Origin: an uncultured Collinsella sp.
GTDB taxonomy: Bacteria; Actinomycetota; Coriobacteriia; Coriobacteriales; Coriobacteriaceae
Direction: 5' to 3'
Length of the DNA stretch: 41,707 bases
NCBI GenBank assembly: GCA_902494535.1
Contig: CABUTO010000017.1
Span: 1-41,707 of the forward strand
Part shown: in pieces, positions 25,182 through 32,506 of the stretch
How positions within the stretch are numbered: position 1 is the first letter of the stretch
How the letters are laid out: each line of letters begins with the position of its first letter
Notes under the pieces: generated by a model
What the model was told of the DNA's origin: nothing
The model's database searches: none
Seen by the model: only the letters and a program-made list of their open reading frames with translations
Translations under genes and position numbers: made by a program

Positions 25182-26102
25182 GTGGCAACTCAGAAATTCA
25201 CCGGCGTTATCCCTCCCGTCGTTGTTCCCGATACCGAAGACCACCAGCTCGATGTTGCCTCCTTTGAGCGCAGCATCAACCGCATGATCGATGCCGGCGT
25301 CGATGGCTTGTTCTTCCTGGGCTCCTCGGGCGAGGTCGTCTTCTCCACCGACGAGCGTCGCCGTCAGATCATCTCCGAGGCCGTCCGTATCGTCGACCAC
25401 CGCGTTCCCGTTCTGGTCGGCATCATCGACACCGAGACCGAGCGCATGATCGAGCACGGTAAGGTCGCTCAGGAGCTGGGCACCGATGCGCTTGTCGCCA
25501 CCTGCCCGTTCTATGCCCTGCAGGGCATGACCGAGGTCGAGGAGCACTTCCGCATCCTGCATGAGGAACTCGACCTGCCCATCTTCGCCTATGACATCCC
25601 CGTGTGTGTCCACACCAAGCTCCCGTGGAAGCTCCTTGCCAAGCTCGGTGCCGAGGGCGTTCTGGCCGGCGTCAAGGATTCCTCGGGTGATGACATCTCG
25701 TTCCGCTACCTCGTTCAGGAGAACGAGAAGAACGGCCATCCGATGAGCATCCTCACCGGTCACGAGGTTGTTGTCGACGGCGCCTACCTCGGTGGCGCCG
25801 ACGGTTCCGTTCCGGGTCTCGCCAACGTTGAGCCCGAGGGCTACGTGCGTCAGTGGAAGGCCGCTCAGGCTGGTGACTGGGCTACCGTCAAGGCCGAGCA
25901 GGATCGCCTCAATGAGATTTCGCACATCTGGGATGTCACCTCGGGCGTCCAGGGTTATGCCGGTGGCGTCGGCGCCTTCAAGACCGCTATGAACCTCATG
26001 GGTATCTTCGACAGCCCGACCATGCCGCGCCCGGTGAAGGCCATGACCGGCGAGAACGTCGAGGCGATTAAGAAGGTCCTCCAGGACAACGGTCTCCTGT
26101 AA
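25182..26102 (+). CDS. nanA: N-acetylneuraminate lyase-type aldolase (DapA/NanA superfamily)
   Basis: A 306-residue class I aldolase of the DapA/NanA superfamily. The pyruvate-binding GSSGE (47-51), catalytic Tyr137 (FAYDIP) and Schiff-base Lys165 (LAGVKDSSGD) are present. Next to nanK and nanE it most likely splits N-acetylneuraminate into N-acetylmannosamine and pyruvate. The sequence alone cannot exclude another 2-keto acid substrate, because the segment after YDIP (VCVHTKLPW) differs from the NIPALSGVKL pattern I recall for the E. coli lyase. The start is GTG 25182 with AAGGAG six bases upstream; the longer frame from 25098 runs back into the previous gene. Highly biased codons suggest strong expression. 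Confidence 0.82.
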   Translation: MATQKFTGVIPPVVVPDTEDHQLDVASFERSINRMIDAGVDGLFFLGSSGEVVFSTDERRRQIISEAVRIVDHRVPVLVGIIDTETERMIEHGKVAQELGTDALVATCPFYALQGMTEVEEHFRILHEELDLPIFAYDIPVCVHTKLPWKLLAKLGAEGVLAGVKDSSGDDISFRYLVQENEKNGHPMSILTGHEVVVDGAYLGGADGSVPGLANVEPEGYVRQWKAAQAGDWATVKAEQDRLNEISHIWDVTSGVQGYAGGVGAFKTAMNLMGIFDSPTMPRPVKAMTGENVEAIKKVLQDNGLL

Positions 26103-26117
26103 AGCTTCCCCGGGCAC

Positions 26118-26191
26118 CCGACCTCGCCGTTCAACCGTGCGGCCATGACCCATTAGATCAATGGTCACACGGTTTCTTGGCGATCTCGGGC
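26118..26191 (+). promoter_or_regulatory. Long interrupted hairpin between nanA and nanK
   Basis: A 74-base stem-loop with collinear helices: CCCGA/TCGGG (26118-26122, 26187-26191), TCGCC/GGCGA (26125-26129, 26180-26184), AACCGTG/CACGGTT (26134-26140, 26169-26175), and TGA-CCATT/AATGG-TCA at the tip (26147-26155, 26161-26168) with one bulged C. No T run follows. GGGCACC occurs directly repeated at its edges (26114-26120, 26190-26196). The remaining gap to nanK has a GGAAAA/TTTTCC inverted repeat and the nanK ribosome site inside TCTCC-TAA-GGAGA. Confidence 0.6.
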
Positions 26192-26275
26192 ACCTGGAAA
26201 ACCTTTTCCGCGCTGTGACGGCTAGCCTGACGGCGCATTTCCTGTAGTTGTTTTTTATCTCCTAAGGAGAGCGAC

Positions 26276-27241
26276 ATGGAGAACAAGTACGTCTGCTCTG
26301 TCGATATCGGCGGAACTAAGATCGCGACTGCCATCATGGAGTACCCGGCTGACGGTAGTGTGCCCCATCCTGTTTTTGAGGCCGAGGTTCCCACCGAGGC
26401 CCAAGAGGGCGGCGAGGCCGTCTTCCAACGTATCGAGGCGTCCATCAAGGCTGCTCTCGAGGCGAATCCCGATGTCGAGGTCCTTGGCGTCGGTATCGGT
26501 GCCGCCGGCGTCGTCGATCCCAAGACGGGCGCCATCGCGTATGCCAACGAGATCATGCCCGGCTGGTCCGGTGTTCAGTTGGGGCCGCGCCTGCGCGAGG
26601 ACCTCGGTCTTCCCGTTGCCGTTGTAGGCGACGTGCAGGCTCATGCTCTGGGCGAGGCCCACTGGGGCGTCGGCAAGGGCAAGTTCTCCGTCTTGTGTCT
26701 TGGCATCGGTACGGGCATCGGTGGCGCATATGTCGAGAACGGCCGCGTGATGCAGGGTTTCCATGGTGCTGCTGGCCATATGGGCCACATCGAGTGCTCG
26801 GCTGCCGCCGGTATTCCCTGCGCCTGCGGGCGTTCCGGCCATCTGGAGTCGGTTGCTTCGGGCACTTCCATTGGTCGTATGTACGATGAGCGCTTTGGTC
26901 GCGTCGACCCCAGCCGTCCTTCGGTCGGTCGCGATGTGAACGACCTGTGCCGTGCGGGCGACGCAAAGGCGACCGAGGTCATCCATGACGCCGGCTTTGC
27001 GCTGGGTGCCAGCTTGGGCTCGCTCGCTAACATCCTGGACCCTGAGGTCATCGTGCTTTCGGGTGGCGTGATTCACCAAGGTCCCGATTGGCGTTCACAG
27101 ACGTGGAAGGATTCGGTACACGAGGGCTATGCCAGCCAGGCGCTCGATCCGCTTCAGGACACGCCGATCCTCATCGGTTCTCTGGAGGGCGATGCTCCGC
27201 TCATCGGTGCCGCTGAGCATCTTCTTGCCTCGTTGAAGTAA
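26276..27241 (+). CDS. nanK: ROK-family kinase, probable N-acetylmannosamine kinase
   Basis: A 321-residue sugar kinase with no N-terminal DNA-binding domain, so a kinase rather than a ROK repressor. The phosphate loop is VDIGGTKIATAI (9-20), the catalytic Asp is in VVGDVQAHALGE (Asp119), and LGIGTGIGGAY (142-152) is the second nucleotide-binding element. The zinc site is unusual: GHMGHIE (His168) and CACGRSGHLE (Cys182, Cys184) with His189 where the common ROK motif CxCGxxGC has a third Cys. It would phosphorylate ManNAc to ManNAc-6-phosphate, feeding NanE. TAAGGAGA precedes ATG 26276. The substrate call rests on its neighbours. Confidence 0.85.
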   Translation: MENKYVCSVDIGGTKIATAIMEYPADGSVPHPVFEAEVPTEAQEGGEAVFQRIEASIKAALEANPDVEVLGVGIGAAGVVDPKTGAIAYANEIMPGWSGVQLGPRLREDLGLPVAVVGDVQAHALGEAHWGVGKGKFSVLCLGIGTGIGGAYVENGRVMQGFHGAAGHMGHIECSAAAGIPCACGRSGHLESVASGTSIGRMYDERFGRVDPSRPSVGRDVNDLCRAGDAKATEVIHDAGFALGASLGSLANILDPEVIVLSGGVIHQGPDWRSQTWKDSVHEGYASQALDPLQDTPILIGSLEGDAPLIGAAEHLLASLK

Positions 27242-27257
27242 ACGTATCTTCTGTAGG

Positions 27258-27288
27258 AGCCTCCCGAGACAACACGCCTCGGGAGGCT
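27258..27288 (+). promoter_or_regulatory. Intercistronic hairpin nanK/nanE
   Basis: A perfect 11-bp stem AGCCTCCCGAG (27258-27268) / CTCGGGAGGCT (27278-27288) with a 9-base loop, followed by GTTCTGAG and no T run. It precedes the nanE ribosome site GAAAGG by about 7 bases. Confidence 0.75.
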
Positions 27289-27311
27289 GTTCTGAGAAAG
27301 GTTACAGCCTT

Positions 27312-27998
27312 ATGACCGTCGATCCTTTGATTCAATCCCTGAAGGGCAAGCTCGTCGTGAGCGTTCAGGCGTATATGGGCGAGCCGCTTCGTACGCCTGA
27401 GACCATGGCTCAAATGTCTCGCGCTTGCGAGCTCGGCGGCGCCGCCGCCATTCGCTGCCAGGGCCTTGCCGACATTGCCGCCATTAAGGGTCGCTGTGAG
27501 GTTCCTGTTATCGGCCTGTGGAAGGATGGGCACGAGGGCGTTTACATCACGCCGACGCTGCGCCACGCTCGCGCCTGCGTTGCTGCGGGTGCCGATATCG
27601 TGGCGATCGACGCCACCGATCGTCCGCGTCCCGATGGCAAGACCGTCGAAGATACTTTCCGTCCGCTGCACGAGGAGGGCGTGCTCCTGATGGCCGACTG
27701 TGCCACCATCGAGGATATTCGTCGTGCTGTCGACATGGGCTTCGACCTGGTGTCCACCACGCTGTCTCATGGTGTTGCCGCCATCGACTGCACCATGGCC
27801 GATGGCCCCGATCTGCCGCTCCTGCGTCAGGCGACCGAGGAATTCCCCGGCCTTCCCATCATTTGCGAGGGTCGCGTGCATACGCCCGAGGAGGCTCGCG
27901 CCGCGATCGATGCTGGCGCCTGGGCCGTTGTCGTCGGCACCGCCATCACGCACCCCACGAGTATTACGAGTTGGTTCAAGGCTGCGCTTGAGGCGTAA
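27312..27998 (+). CDS. nanE: N-acylmannosamine-6-phosphate 2-epimerase
   Basis: A 228-residue TIM-barrel enzyme that converts ManNAc-6-phosphate to GlcNAc-6-phosphate. Family landmarks: LKGKLVVSVQA at the first strand, IRCQGLADIAAIK, VPVIGLWK, VYITPTLRHA, DIVAIDATDRPRP, and the phosphate-binding end WAVVVGTAITHP. Length is normal. It is the last gene of the sialic acid operon and is followed by an intrinsic terminator. The product needs NagA and NagB to reach glycolysis, and neither is encoded in the window. Confidence 0.95.
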   Translation: MTVDPLIQSLKGKLVVSVQAYMGEPLRTPETMAQMSRACELGGAAAIRCQGLADIAAIKGRCEVPVIGLWKDGHEGVYITPTLRHARACVAAGADIVAIDATDRPRPDGKTVEDTFRPLHEEGVLLMADCATIEDIRRAVDMGFDLVSTTLSHGVAAIDCTMADGPDLPLLRQATEEFPGLPIICEGRVHTPEEARAAIDAGAWAVVVGTAITHPTSITSWFKAALEA

Positions 27999-28049
27999 GA
28001 CAGGCCTCGTATCCGCTCGGGGCGGTATACTCAATATAGGCAATTGACC

Positions 28050-28086
28050 GCGCGGGATCCGGGTTGCTGGTTCCCGCGCTTGTTTT
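28050..28086 (+). terminator. Terminator of the sialic acid operon or rapZ attenuator
   Basis: GCGCGGGA (28050-28057) pairs with TCCCGCGC (28072-28079), CC/GG continues inside, and TTGTTTT (28080-28086) follows. A TATACT at 28026-28031 upstream could be the -10 of a rapZ promoter, in which case the hairpin lies in the rapZ leader and could act as an attenuator. Confidence 0.75.
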
Positions 28087-28099
28087 CGGGAGGCAACAC

Positions 28100-29020
28100 A
28101 TGCAAAAGGGAGATGCCATGGATGCGGCGGAGCGCTCGGAGCGCATCCCCGATATCGTCATCATCACCGGAATGTCCGGATCAGGCCGCACACAGGCCAT
28201 GCACGTGTTCGAGGACATGGGCTATTTTTGCATCGATAACCTGCCTCCGCGTCTCATCGCCCAGCTTGCCGAGCTCGTCGGCATCAATACGGGCGTGGGC
28301 AGGCATCTCGCCGTCACCTGCGATTTGCGTAGCCAGGGACTGTTTGACGAGTTGCTCGATGCGGTCGCCGCTCTCGAAGAGCGCGAGATGAGCTGCGACA
28401 TCGTGTTCCTGGAGGCTTCTGACGAGGTGCTGATTCGTCGCTACAGCGAAAATCGCCGCCGTCATCCCATTGCCAAGCCGGGGGAGACTACGGCCGATGC
28501 CATTCAGCGCGAGCGCCTTCAGCTGCAGGGCGTGCGCGACCGAGCCGATATGATTATCGACACGAGCCGTCTGCGCACCTCTGCGCTGCGCAACAAGCTG
28601 CGTATGGCATTTTCCGAGCTGTCCGACCAGCAGCTTATGGATGTCCACGTGTTCTCGTTTGGCTTTAAGCACGGCATGCCCGTCGAAGCGGATATTATGA
28701 TCGACGTCCGCTTCCTGCCCAATCCGTTCTACGATCCCGAGATGCGCACGATGACCGGTCTCGATAAAAAGGTCTCCGATTTTGTTCTGGACCATCCCAA
28801 GACGCAGGAGTTTTGGAAGGCTTGGACACAGCTGCTCGATACGGTCATGCCCGGTTATATCGCGGAGGGTAAGCCGCAGCTTTCTATCGCCATCGGCTGC
28901 ACGGGCGGCCAGCACCGCAGCGTTGCCATTGCCGAGGCCACGGCCCGTTACCTGGAAGGCGCTCAGTATCATGTGAGCATCTCCCACCGCGACCTGTCGC
29001 GCGCCAACACGAAGGCATAG
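28100..29020 (+). CDS. rapZ: RapZ-family RNase adapter / nucleotide-binding protein
   Basis: A 306-residue P-loop protein of the RapZ (YvcJ) family. It has a Walker A variant GMSGSGRT, the DNLPP motif at the second nucleotide-binding strand, and the C-terminal IGCTGGQHRSVAIAE signature, which belongs to the RNA/protein-binding domain. In E. coli RapZ controls GlmS synthesis; in Gram-positives its role is less defined. Two starts are possible: ATG 28100 after CGGGAGG (chosen) or ATG 28118 after AAGGGAG. It lies 6 bases before whiA. The usual yvcK gene between them is absent. Confidence 0.93.
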   Translation: MQKGDAMDAAERSERIPDIVIITGMSGSGRTQAMHVFEDMGYFCIDNLPPRLIAQLAELVGINTGVGRHLAVTCDLRSQGLFDELLDAVAALEEREMSCDIVFLEASDEVLIRRYSENRRRHPIAKPGETTADAIQRERLQLQGVRDRADMIIDTSRLRTSALRNKLRMAFSELSDQQLMDVHVFSFGFKHGMPVEADIMIDVRFLPNPFYDPEMRTMTGLDKKVSDFVLDHPKTQEFWKAWTQLLDTVMPGYIAEGKPQLSIAIGCTGGQHRSVAIAEATARYLEGAQYHVSISHRDLSRANTKA

Positions 29021-29026
29021 GCCTGC

Positions 29027-29956
29027 ATGTCGTTTACCGCTGAGGTGCGCGACGAGCTTGCGCGCTGCGAACCCGAATGTGAATACTGCGACTTGTCGAC
29101 GCTTGCCGCCCTCACGCGCGTGAGCGGTACGCTCTCGCTTACCGGCTCTGGGCGGTATCGTTTGACGGTTGCGACTGAGACGGGAGCCGTCGCGCGCACG
29201 ATGATCACGCTGACGCATCGTATCCTTAAGCTCAAAACGGAGTTCACCGTCCGTAAATCTGTATTGCATAAGGTTCGAAACTACCTCATCACCTTGCCTG
29301 ATCAGCCAGACCTGGATAAGGCCTTGGTTCTGCTGGGTATCCTCGAACGTAGGGGAGGACTTGTCGCCGGCGTACCCCGACATATCGTTGCCCGTCCTTG
29401 CTGTAGACTTGCCTATATCCGCGGCGCGCTCATCGCGGGCGGCTTCGTGGCCGATCCACGCGGCGATTTTCATTTGGAGATTGCTGTGCAGGGCGAGCAA
29501 TATGCCAAGGGGCTTTGCGATCTGTTGGAGCAGATTGGGGTCCATGCTCGTGTTAATGCACGGCGGGGGTCATATGCCGTGTACATTAAGAGCGCCGAGG
29601 AAATCGAGCATCTATTAAAGCTGATTGGCGCCAAGCGCAGCGTTGCCGAGATTGAGGAGGCGCGCGCGGTCAAGTTGGTTAAGAACGATGTGAACCGTCG
29701 CGTGAACGCCGAGCTCGCCAACCAGACCAGAAGCGCCGGTGCCGCCCAACATCAGCTTGCGCTTATCGATGAGCTCGAGCAGCGTGGCCTTCGTGATGCG
29801 CTTCCGGATGCCTTGGCGGTCTTTTGCGACCTGCGCGAGCGCTATCCCGATCTGTCGCTGCGTGATTTGGGGGAGATGGCTGACCCTCCCTTGTCGAAGT
29901 CAGCCCTCTACCATCGTGTTTTACGGCTTGAAAAGCTCATTGAAGCAAACAGGTAG
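29027..29956 (+). CDS. whiA: WhiA-family DNA-binding regulator
   Basis: A 309-residue protein with an N-terminal LAGLIDADG-like domain (CCRLAYIRGALIAGGFVADPRGDFHLE, in two parts about 125-150) and a C-terminal helix-turn-helix region (LSLRDLGEMADPPLSKSALYHRV, about 282-302). In Streptomyces WhiA drives sporulation genes; in non-sporulating Gram-positives it affects division and nucleoid organisation. The start at 29027 lies 6 bases after the rapZ stop, with no strong ribosome site, so it is likely coupled to rapZ. Bases 29957-30149 are AT-rich and hold the gapA control region. Confidence 0.95.
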   Translation: MSFTAEVRDELARCEPECEYCDLSTLAALTRVSGTLSLTGSGRYRLTVATETGAVARTMITLTHRILKLKTEFTVRKSVLHKVRNYLITLPDQPDLDKALVLLGILERRGGLVAGVPRHIVARPCCRLAYIRGALIAGGFVADPRGDFHLEIAVQGEQYAKGLCDLLEQIGVHARVNARRGSYAVYIKSAEEIEHLLKLIGAKRSVAEIEEARAVKLVKNDVNRRVNAELANQTRSAGAAQHQLALIDELEQRGLRDALPDALAVFCDLRERYPDLSLRDLGEMADPPLSKSALYHRVLRLEKLIEANR

Positions 29957-30001
29957 TTTGAAGTAACGACTTATATATGGATTTAGCTGCTATTTTAGTA
30001 T

Positions 30002-30015
30002 TTAAAACGTTTTAA
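30002..30015. promoter_or_regulatory. 14-bp perfect palindrome, candidate LacI/CcpA-type operator
   Basis: TTAAAACGTTTTAA is a perfect palindrome with central CG, shaped like LacI-family and catabolite-responsive operators. Its inner TAAAACGTTT is identical to the core overlapping the -35 of the sat-nan promoter. It lies about 33 bases upstream of the candidate gapA -35. A CGAG-CATT-CTCG hairpin (30037-30048) sits between. Confidence 0.5.
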
Positions 30016-30047
30016 CGTAAATTTGATTTTCAATTTCGAGCATTCTC

Positions 30048-30077
30048 GTGAAATTCAAGTCAAAAAAAAGGTATATT
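30048..30077 (+). promoter_or_regulatory. Candidate gapA promoter
   Basis: GTGAAA (30048-30053) and TATATT (30072-30077), 18-bp spacer, in an AT-rich stretch. The 5' untranslated region would be about 65 bases and contains a GCGGGC/GCTCGC hairpin before the AAAGGAG ribosome site. Confidence 0.5.
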
Positions 30078-30149
30078 AGGCGAGTGGTTAGTTTGTGGGC
30101 CTCAACGGCGGGCGCTGTAGCTCGCGGGGGCCTTACGAAAGGAGACACA

Positions 30150-31175
30150 ATGGCAGTAAAGGTTGCTATTAACGGCTTCGGTCGCATCGGTCGTCTGGCT
30201 TTCCGTCAGATGTTCGGTCATGAGGGCTCCGAGATCGTCGCTATCAACGACCTCACCTCTCCCGATATGCTCGCTTACCTGCTGAAGTACGACTCCACGC
30301 AGGGCAACTACGCTCGCGATCACGAGGTCGTTGCTGGCGAGGATTCCATCACCGTTGACGGCAAGGAGATCAAGATCTACAAGGAGGCCGACGCTAACAA
30401 CCTGCCTTGGGGCGACCTTGACGTCGACGTCGTTCTCGAGTGCACCGGCTTCTACACCAGCAAGGCTAAGGCTCAGGCCCACATCAACGCTGGCGCCAAG
30501 AAGGTCGTCATCTCCGCTCCGGCCGGCAGCGATCTGCCCACCATCGTGTACAACGTCAACCATGAGACGCTGACCGCTGAGGACAACATCATCTCCGCTG
30601 CTTCCTGCACCACCAACTGCCTCGCCCCGATGGCCAAGGGTCTGAACGACTTCGCTCCCATCGTGTCCGGCATCATGACCACCATCCACGCCTTCACCGG
30701 CGACCAGATGCCGCTCGACGGCCCGCAGCGCAAGGGCAACTTCCGTCGCTCCCGCGCCTGCTCCGAGAACATCGTCCCGAACACCACGGGCGCTGCCAAG
30801 GCCATCGGCCTGGTTCTCCCCGAGCTCAACGGCAAGCTCATCGGTGCCGCCCAGCGCGTCCCGACGCCGACCGGCTCGCTGACCAACCTCTACGCCGTCG
30901 TTGACAAGAAGGTCACCGTCGACGAGGTCAACGCTGCCATGAAGGCCTACGCCGAGACCATCCCCGAGACCTTCGCCTACAACGAGGACCAGATCGTCTC
31001 CCGCGACATCGTCGGCGAGACCCACGGCTCCATCTTCGACGCAACTCAGACCATGTGCTCTGATCTCGGCAACGGCCAGACCCTCGTTCAGGTCACCTCT
31101 TGGTACGACAACGAGAACTCCTACACCTCTCAGATGGTCCGCACCATCAAGTACTTCGAGAAGTTCGTTGCTTAA
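30150..31175 (+). CDS. gapA: Glyceraldehyde-3-phosphate dehydrogenase, type I
   Basis: A 341-residue glycolytic enzyme that oxidises glyceraldehyde-3-phosphate with NAD and phosphate to 1,3-bisphosphoglycerate. The Rossmann motif INGFGRIGR is at 7-15. Asp34 at the end of the second strand indicates NAD preference. The catalytic Cys153 is in SAASCTTNC, and the C-terminal WYDNENSYTSQMVRT closes the active site. ATG 30150 follows AAAGGAG. The gene has its own promoter and terminator, so it is transcribed apart from pgk. Very strong C-ending codon bias indicates high expression. Confidence 0.98.
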   Translation: MAVKVAINGFGRIGRLAFRQMFGHEGSEIVAINDLTSPDMLAYLLKYDSTQGNYARDHEVVAGEDSITVDGKEIKIYKEADANNLPWGDLDVDVVLECTGFYTSKAKAQAHINAGAKKVVISAPAGSDLPTIVYNVNHETLTAEDNIISAASCTTNCLAPMAKGLNDFAPIVSGIMTTIHAFTGDQMPLDGPQRKGNFRRSRACSENIVPNTTGAAKAIGLVLPELNGKLIGAAQRVPTPTGSLTNLYAVVDKKVTVDEVNAAMKAYAETIPETFAYNEDQIVSRDIVGETHGSIFDATQTMCSDLGNGQTLVQVTSWYDNENSYTSQMVRTIKYFEKFVA

Positions 31176-31212
31176 TTTAGCTTTTAGCGAATAGCTCGTT
31201 GAGCGTCTAAAG

Positions 31213-31259
31213 AAGGGCGCGGCCTTATAGGGCTTACACCCTAGGGTCGCGCCCTTTTT
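31213..31259 (+). terminator. Terminator after gapA
   Basis: AAGGGCGCG (31213-31221) pairs with CGCGCCCTT (31248-31256), with TAGGG/CCCTA nested inside, and five T residues (31255-31259) end it. It separates gapA from the pgk operon. Confidence 0.93.
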
Positions 31260-31315
31260 ATAAGAAATCGTCTGCCGTAATGGGAGGCAGACACGTACGA
31301 AAGGTAGAAGCAAAC

Positions 31316-32506
31316 ATGGCCTTTACCAAGAAGACCGTCCGCGACATCGATGTCGACGGAAAGCGCGTTCTCGTCCGCGTTGACTTTAACGTGCCTATCA
31401 AGGATGGCGTCGTTGGCGACACCACCCGTATCAAGGCTGCCCTGCCCACCATCAACTACCTCGTTGAGCACAACGCTCGCGTCATCCTCATGAGCCACCT
31501 CGGCCGTCCCGAGGGCACCGGCTTCCAGCCCGAGCTGTCCCTCGAGCCCGTCGCCAAGAAGCTCGCTGAGCTCTCTGGTCTCGACGTTGCCTTTGTCGCT
31601 GACACCTACGGCGAGAAGGCTGCTGAGGCTGTCGCCGCCGTCGAGCCGGGTAAGGTCCTCGTTCTCGAGAACGTCCGTTTTGACAAGCGTGAGAAGAAGA
31701 ACGATCCCGAGATCGCCAAGAAGCTCGCTTCCTATGGTGACGTCTTCGTTCTCGATGCCTTCGGCACCGCTCACCGCGCCCAGGGTTCCGTCGTGGGCCC
31801 CGCCGCTTACCTGCCTGCCGTCGCCGGCTTCTTGCTCGAGAAGGAGGTCGACACGCTGACCGGCATCTTCGCCGAGCCCGAGCGCCCCTTCGTCGCCATC
31901 GTCGGCGGTTCCAAGGTTTCCTCCAAGATCGGCGTTCTCGATCACCTCATCGACTCCGCTGACACCCTGATCATCGGTGGCGGCATGGCCTACACCTTCT
32001 TCCTGGCTCAGGGCCTGTCCGTTGGTCAGTCCCTCAAGGAAGAGGACTGGGTCGAGCGCGCCGGCGAGATGCTCAAGAAGGCCGAGGAGAAGGGTGTCAA
32101 GATCCTACTCCCCATCGACAACCGTGTTGCCGATCACTTTGGCGAGGACGCTGTCCCCGAGGTTGTTGCTTCCGACGCTATCCCCGACGATCGTGAGGGT
32201 ATGGACATCGGTCCCAAGACCGAGGAGCTCTATGCCGAGGCTGTCAAGGGCGCCAAGACCGTGTTCTGGAACGGCCCCATGGGCGTCTTCGAGTTTGACA
32301 ACTTTGCTCACGGCACCCAGGCTATCGCCGAGGCTCTCGCCGAGGCTGACTGCACCTCGATCATCGGCGGTGGTGACTCTGTCGCAGCTGTCAACAAGTT
32401 CAACCTGGCCGACAAGATGAGCTGGATCTCCACCGGTGGTGGCGCTTCCATGGAGCTCGTCGAGGGTAAGGCCCTGCCCGGAGTGGAGGCGCTTCTCGAT
32501 GCCTAA
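31316..32506 (+). CDS. pgk: Phosphoglycerate kinase
   Basis: A 396-residue two-domain enzyme that makes ATP from 1,3-bisphosphoglycerate. Visible are the signature RVLVRVDFNVP near residue 20, MSHLGRPEG for substrate binding, VGGSKVSSKIGVLDHL, and the C-terminal nucleotide site FWNGPMGVFE...GGGDSVAAV and STGGGASMELVEG. ATG 31316 follows GAAAGGTAG. The last 8 bases overlap tpiA. Length is typical for the family. Confidence 0.98.
   Translation: MAFTKKTVRDIDVDGKRVLVRVDFNVPIKDGVVGDTTRIKAALPTINYLVEHNARVILMSHLGRPEGTGFQPELSLEPVAKKLAELSGLDVAFVADTYGEKAAEAVAAVEPGKVLVLENVRFDKREKKNDPEIAKKLASYGDVFVLDAFGTAHRAQGSVVGPAAYLPAVAGFLLEKEVDTLTGIFAEPERPFVAIVGGSKVSSKIGVLDHLIDSADTLIIGGGMAYTFFLAQGLSVGQSLKEEDWVERAGEMLKKAEEKGVKILLPIDNRVADHFGEDAVPEVVASDAIPDDREGMDIGPKTEELYAEAVKGAKTVFWNGPMGVFEFDNFAHGTQAIAEALAEADCTSIIGGGDSVAAVNKFNLADKMSWISTGGGASMELVEGKALPGVEALLDA

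Noticed and set aside
25182..26102. Annotation of the aldolase as dihydrodipicolinate synthase (dapA)
   Set aside because: The superfamily fits either, but there are no lysine-pathway neighbours, while nanK, nanE and a Sat-type importer flank it. Substrate remains unproven.
17276..28086. Sialic acid locus as a recent mobile element
   Set aside because: No integrase, transposase, tRNA target or long flanking direct repeats were seen. Only position and content suggest it is accessory.
30048..30149. Upstream extension of gapA in frame
   Set aside because: It would cover the candidate promoter and leader; AAAGGAG places the start at 30150, matching the family N-terminus.
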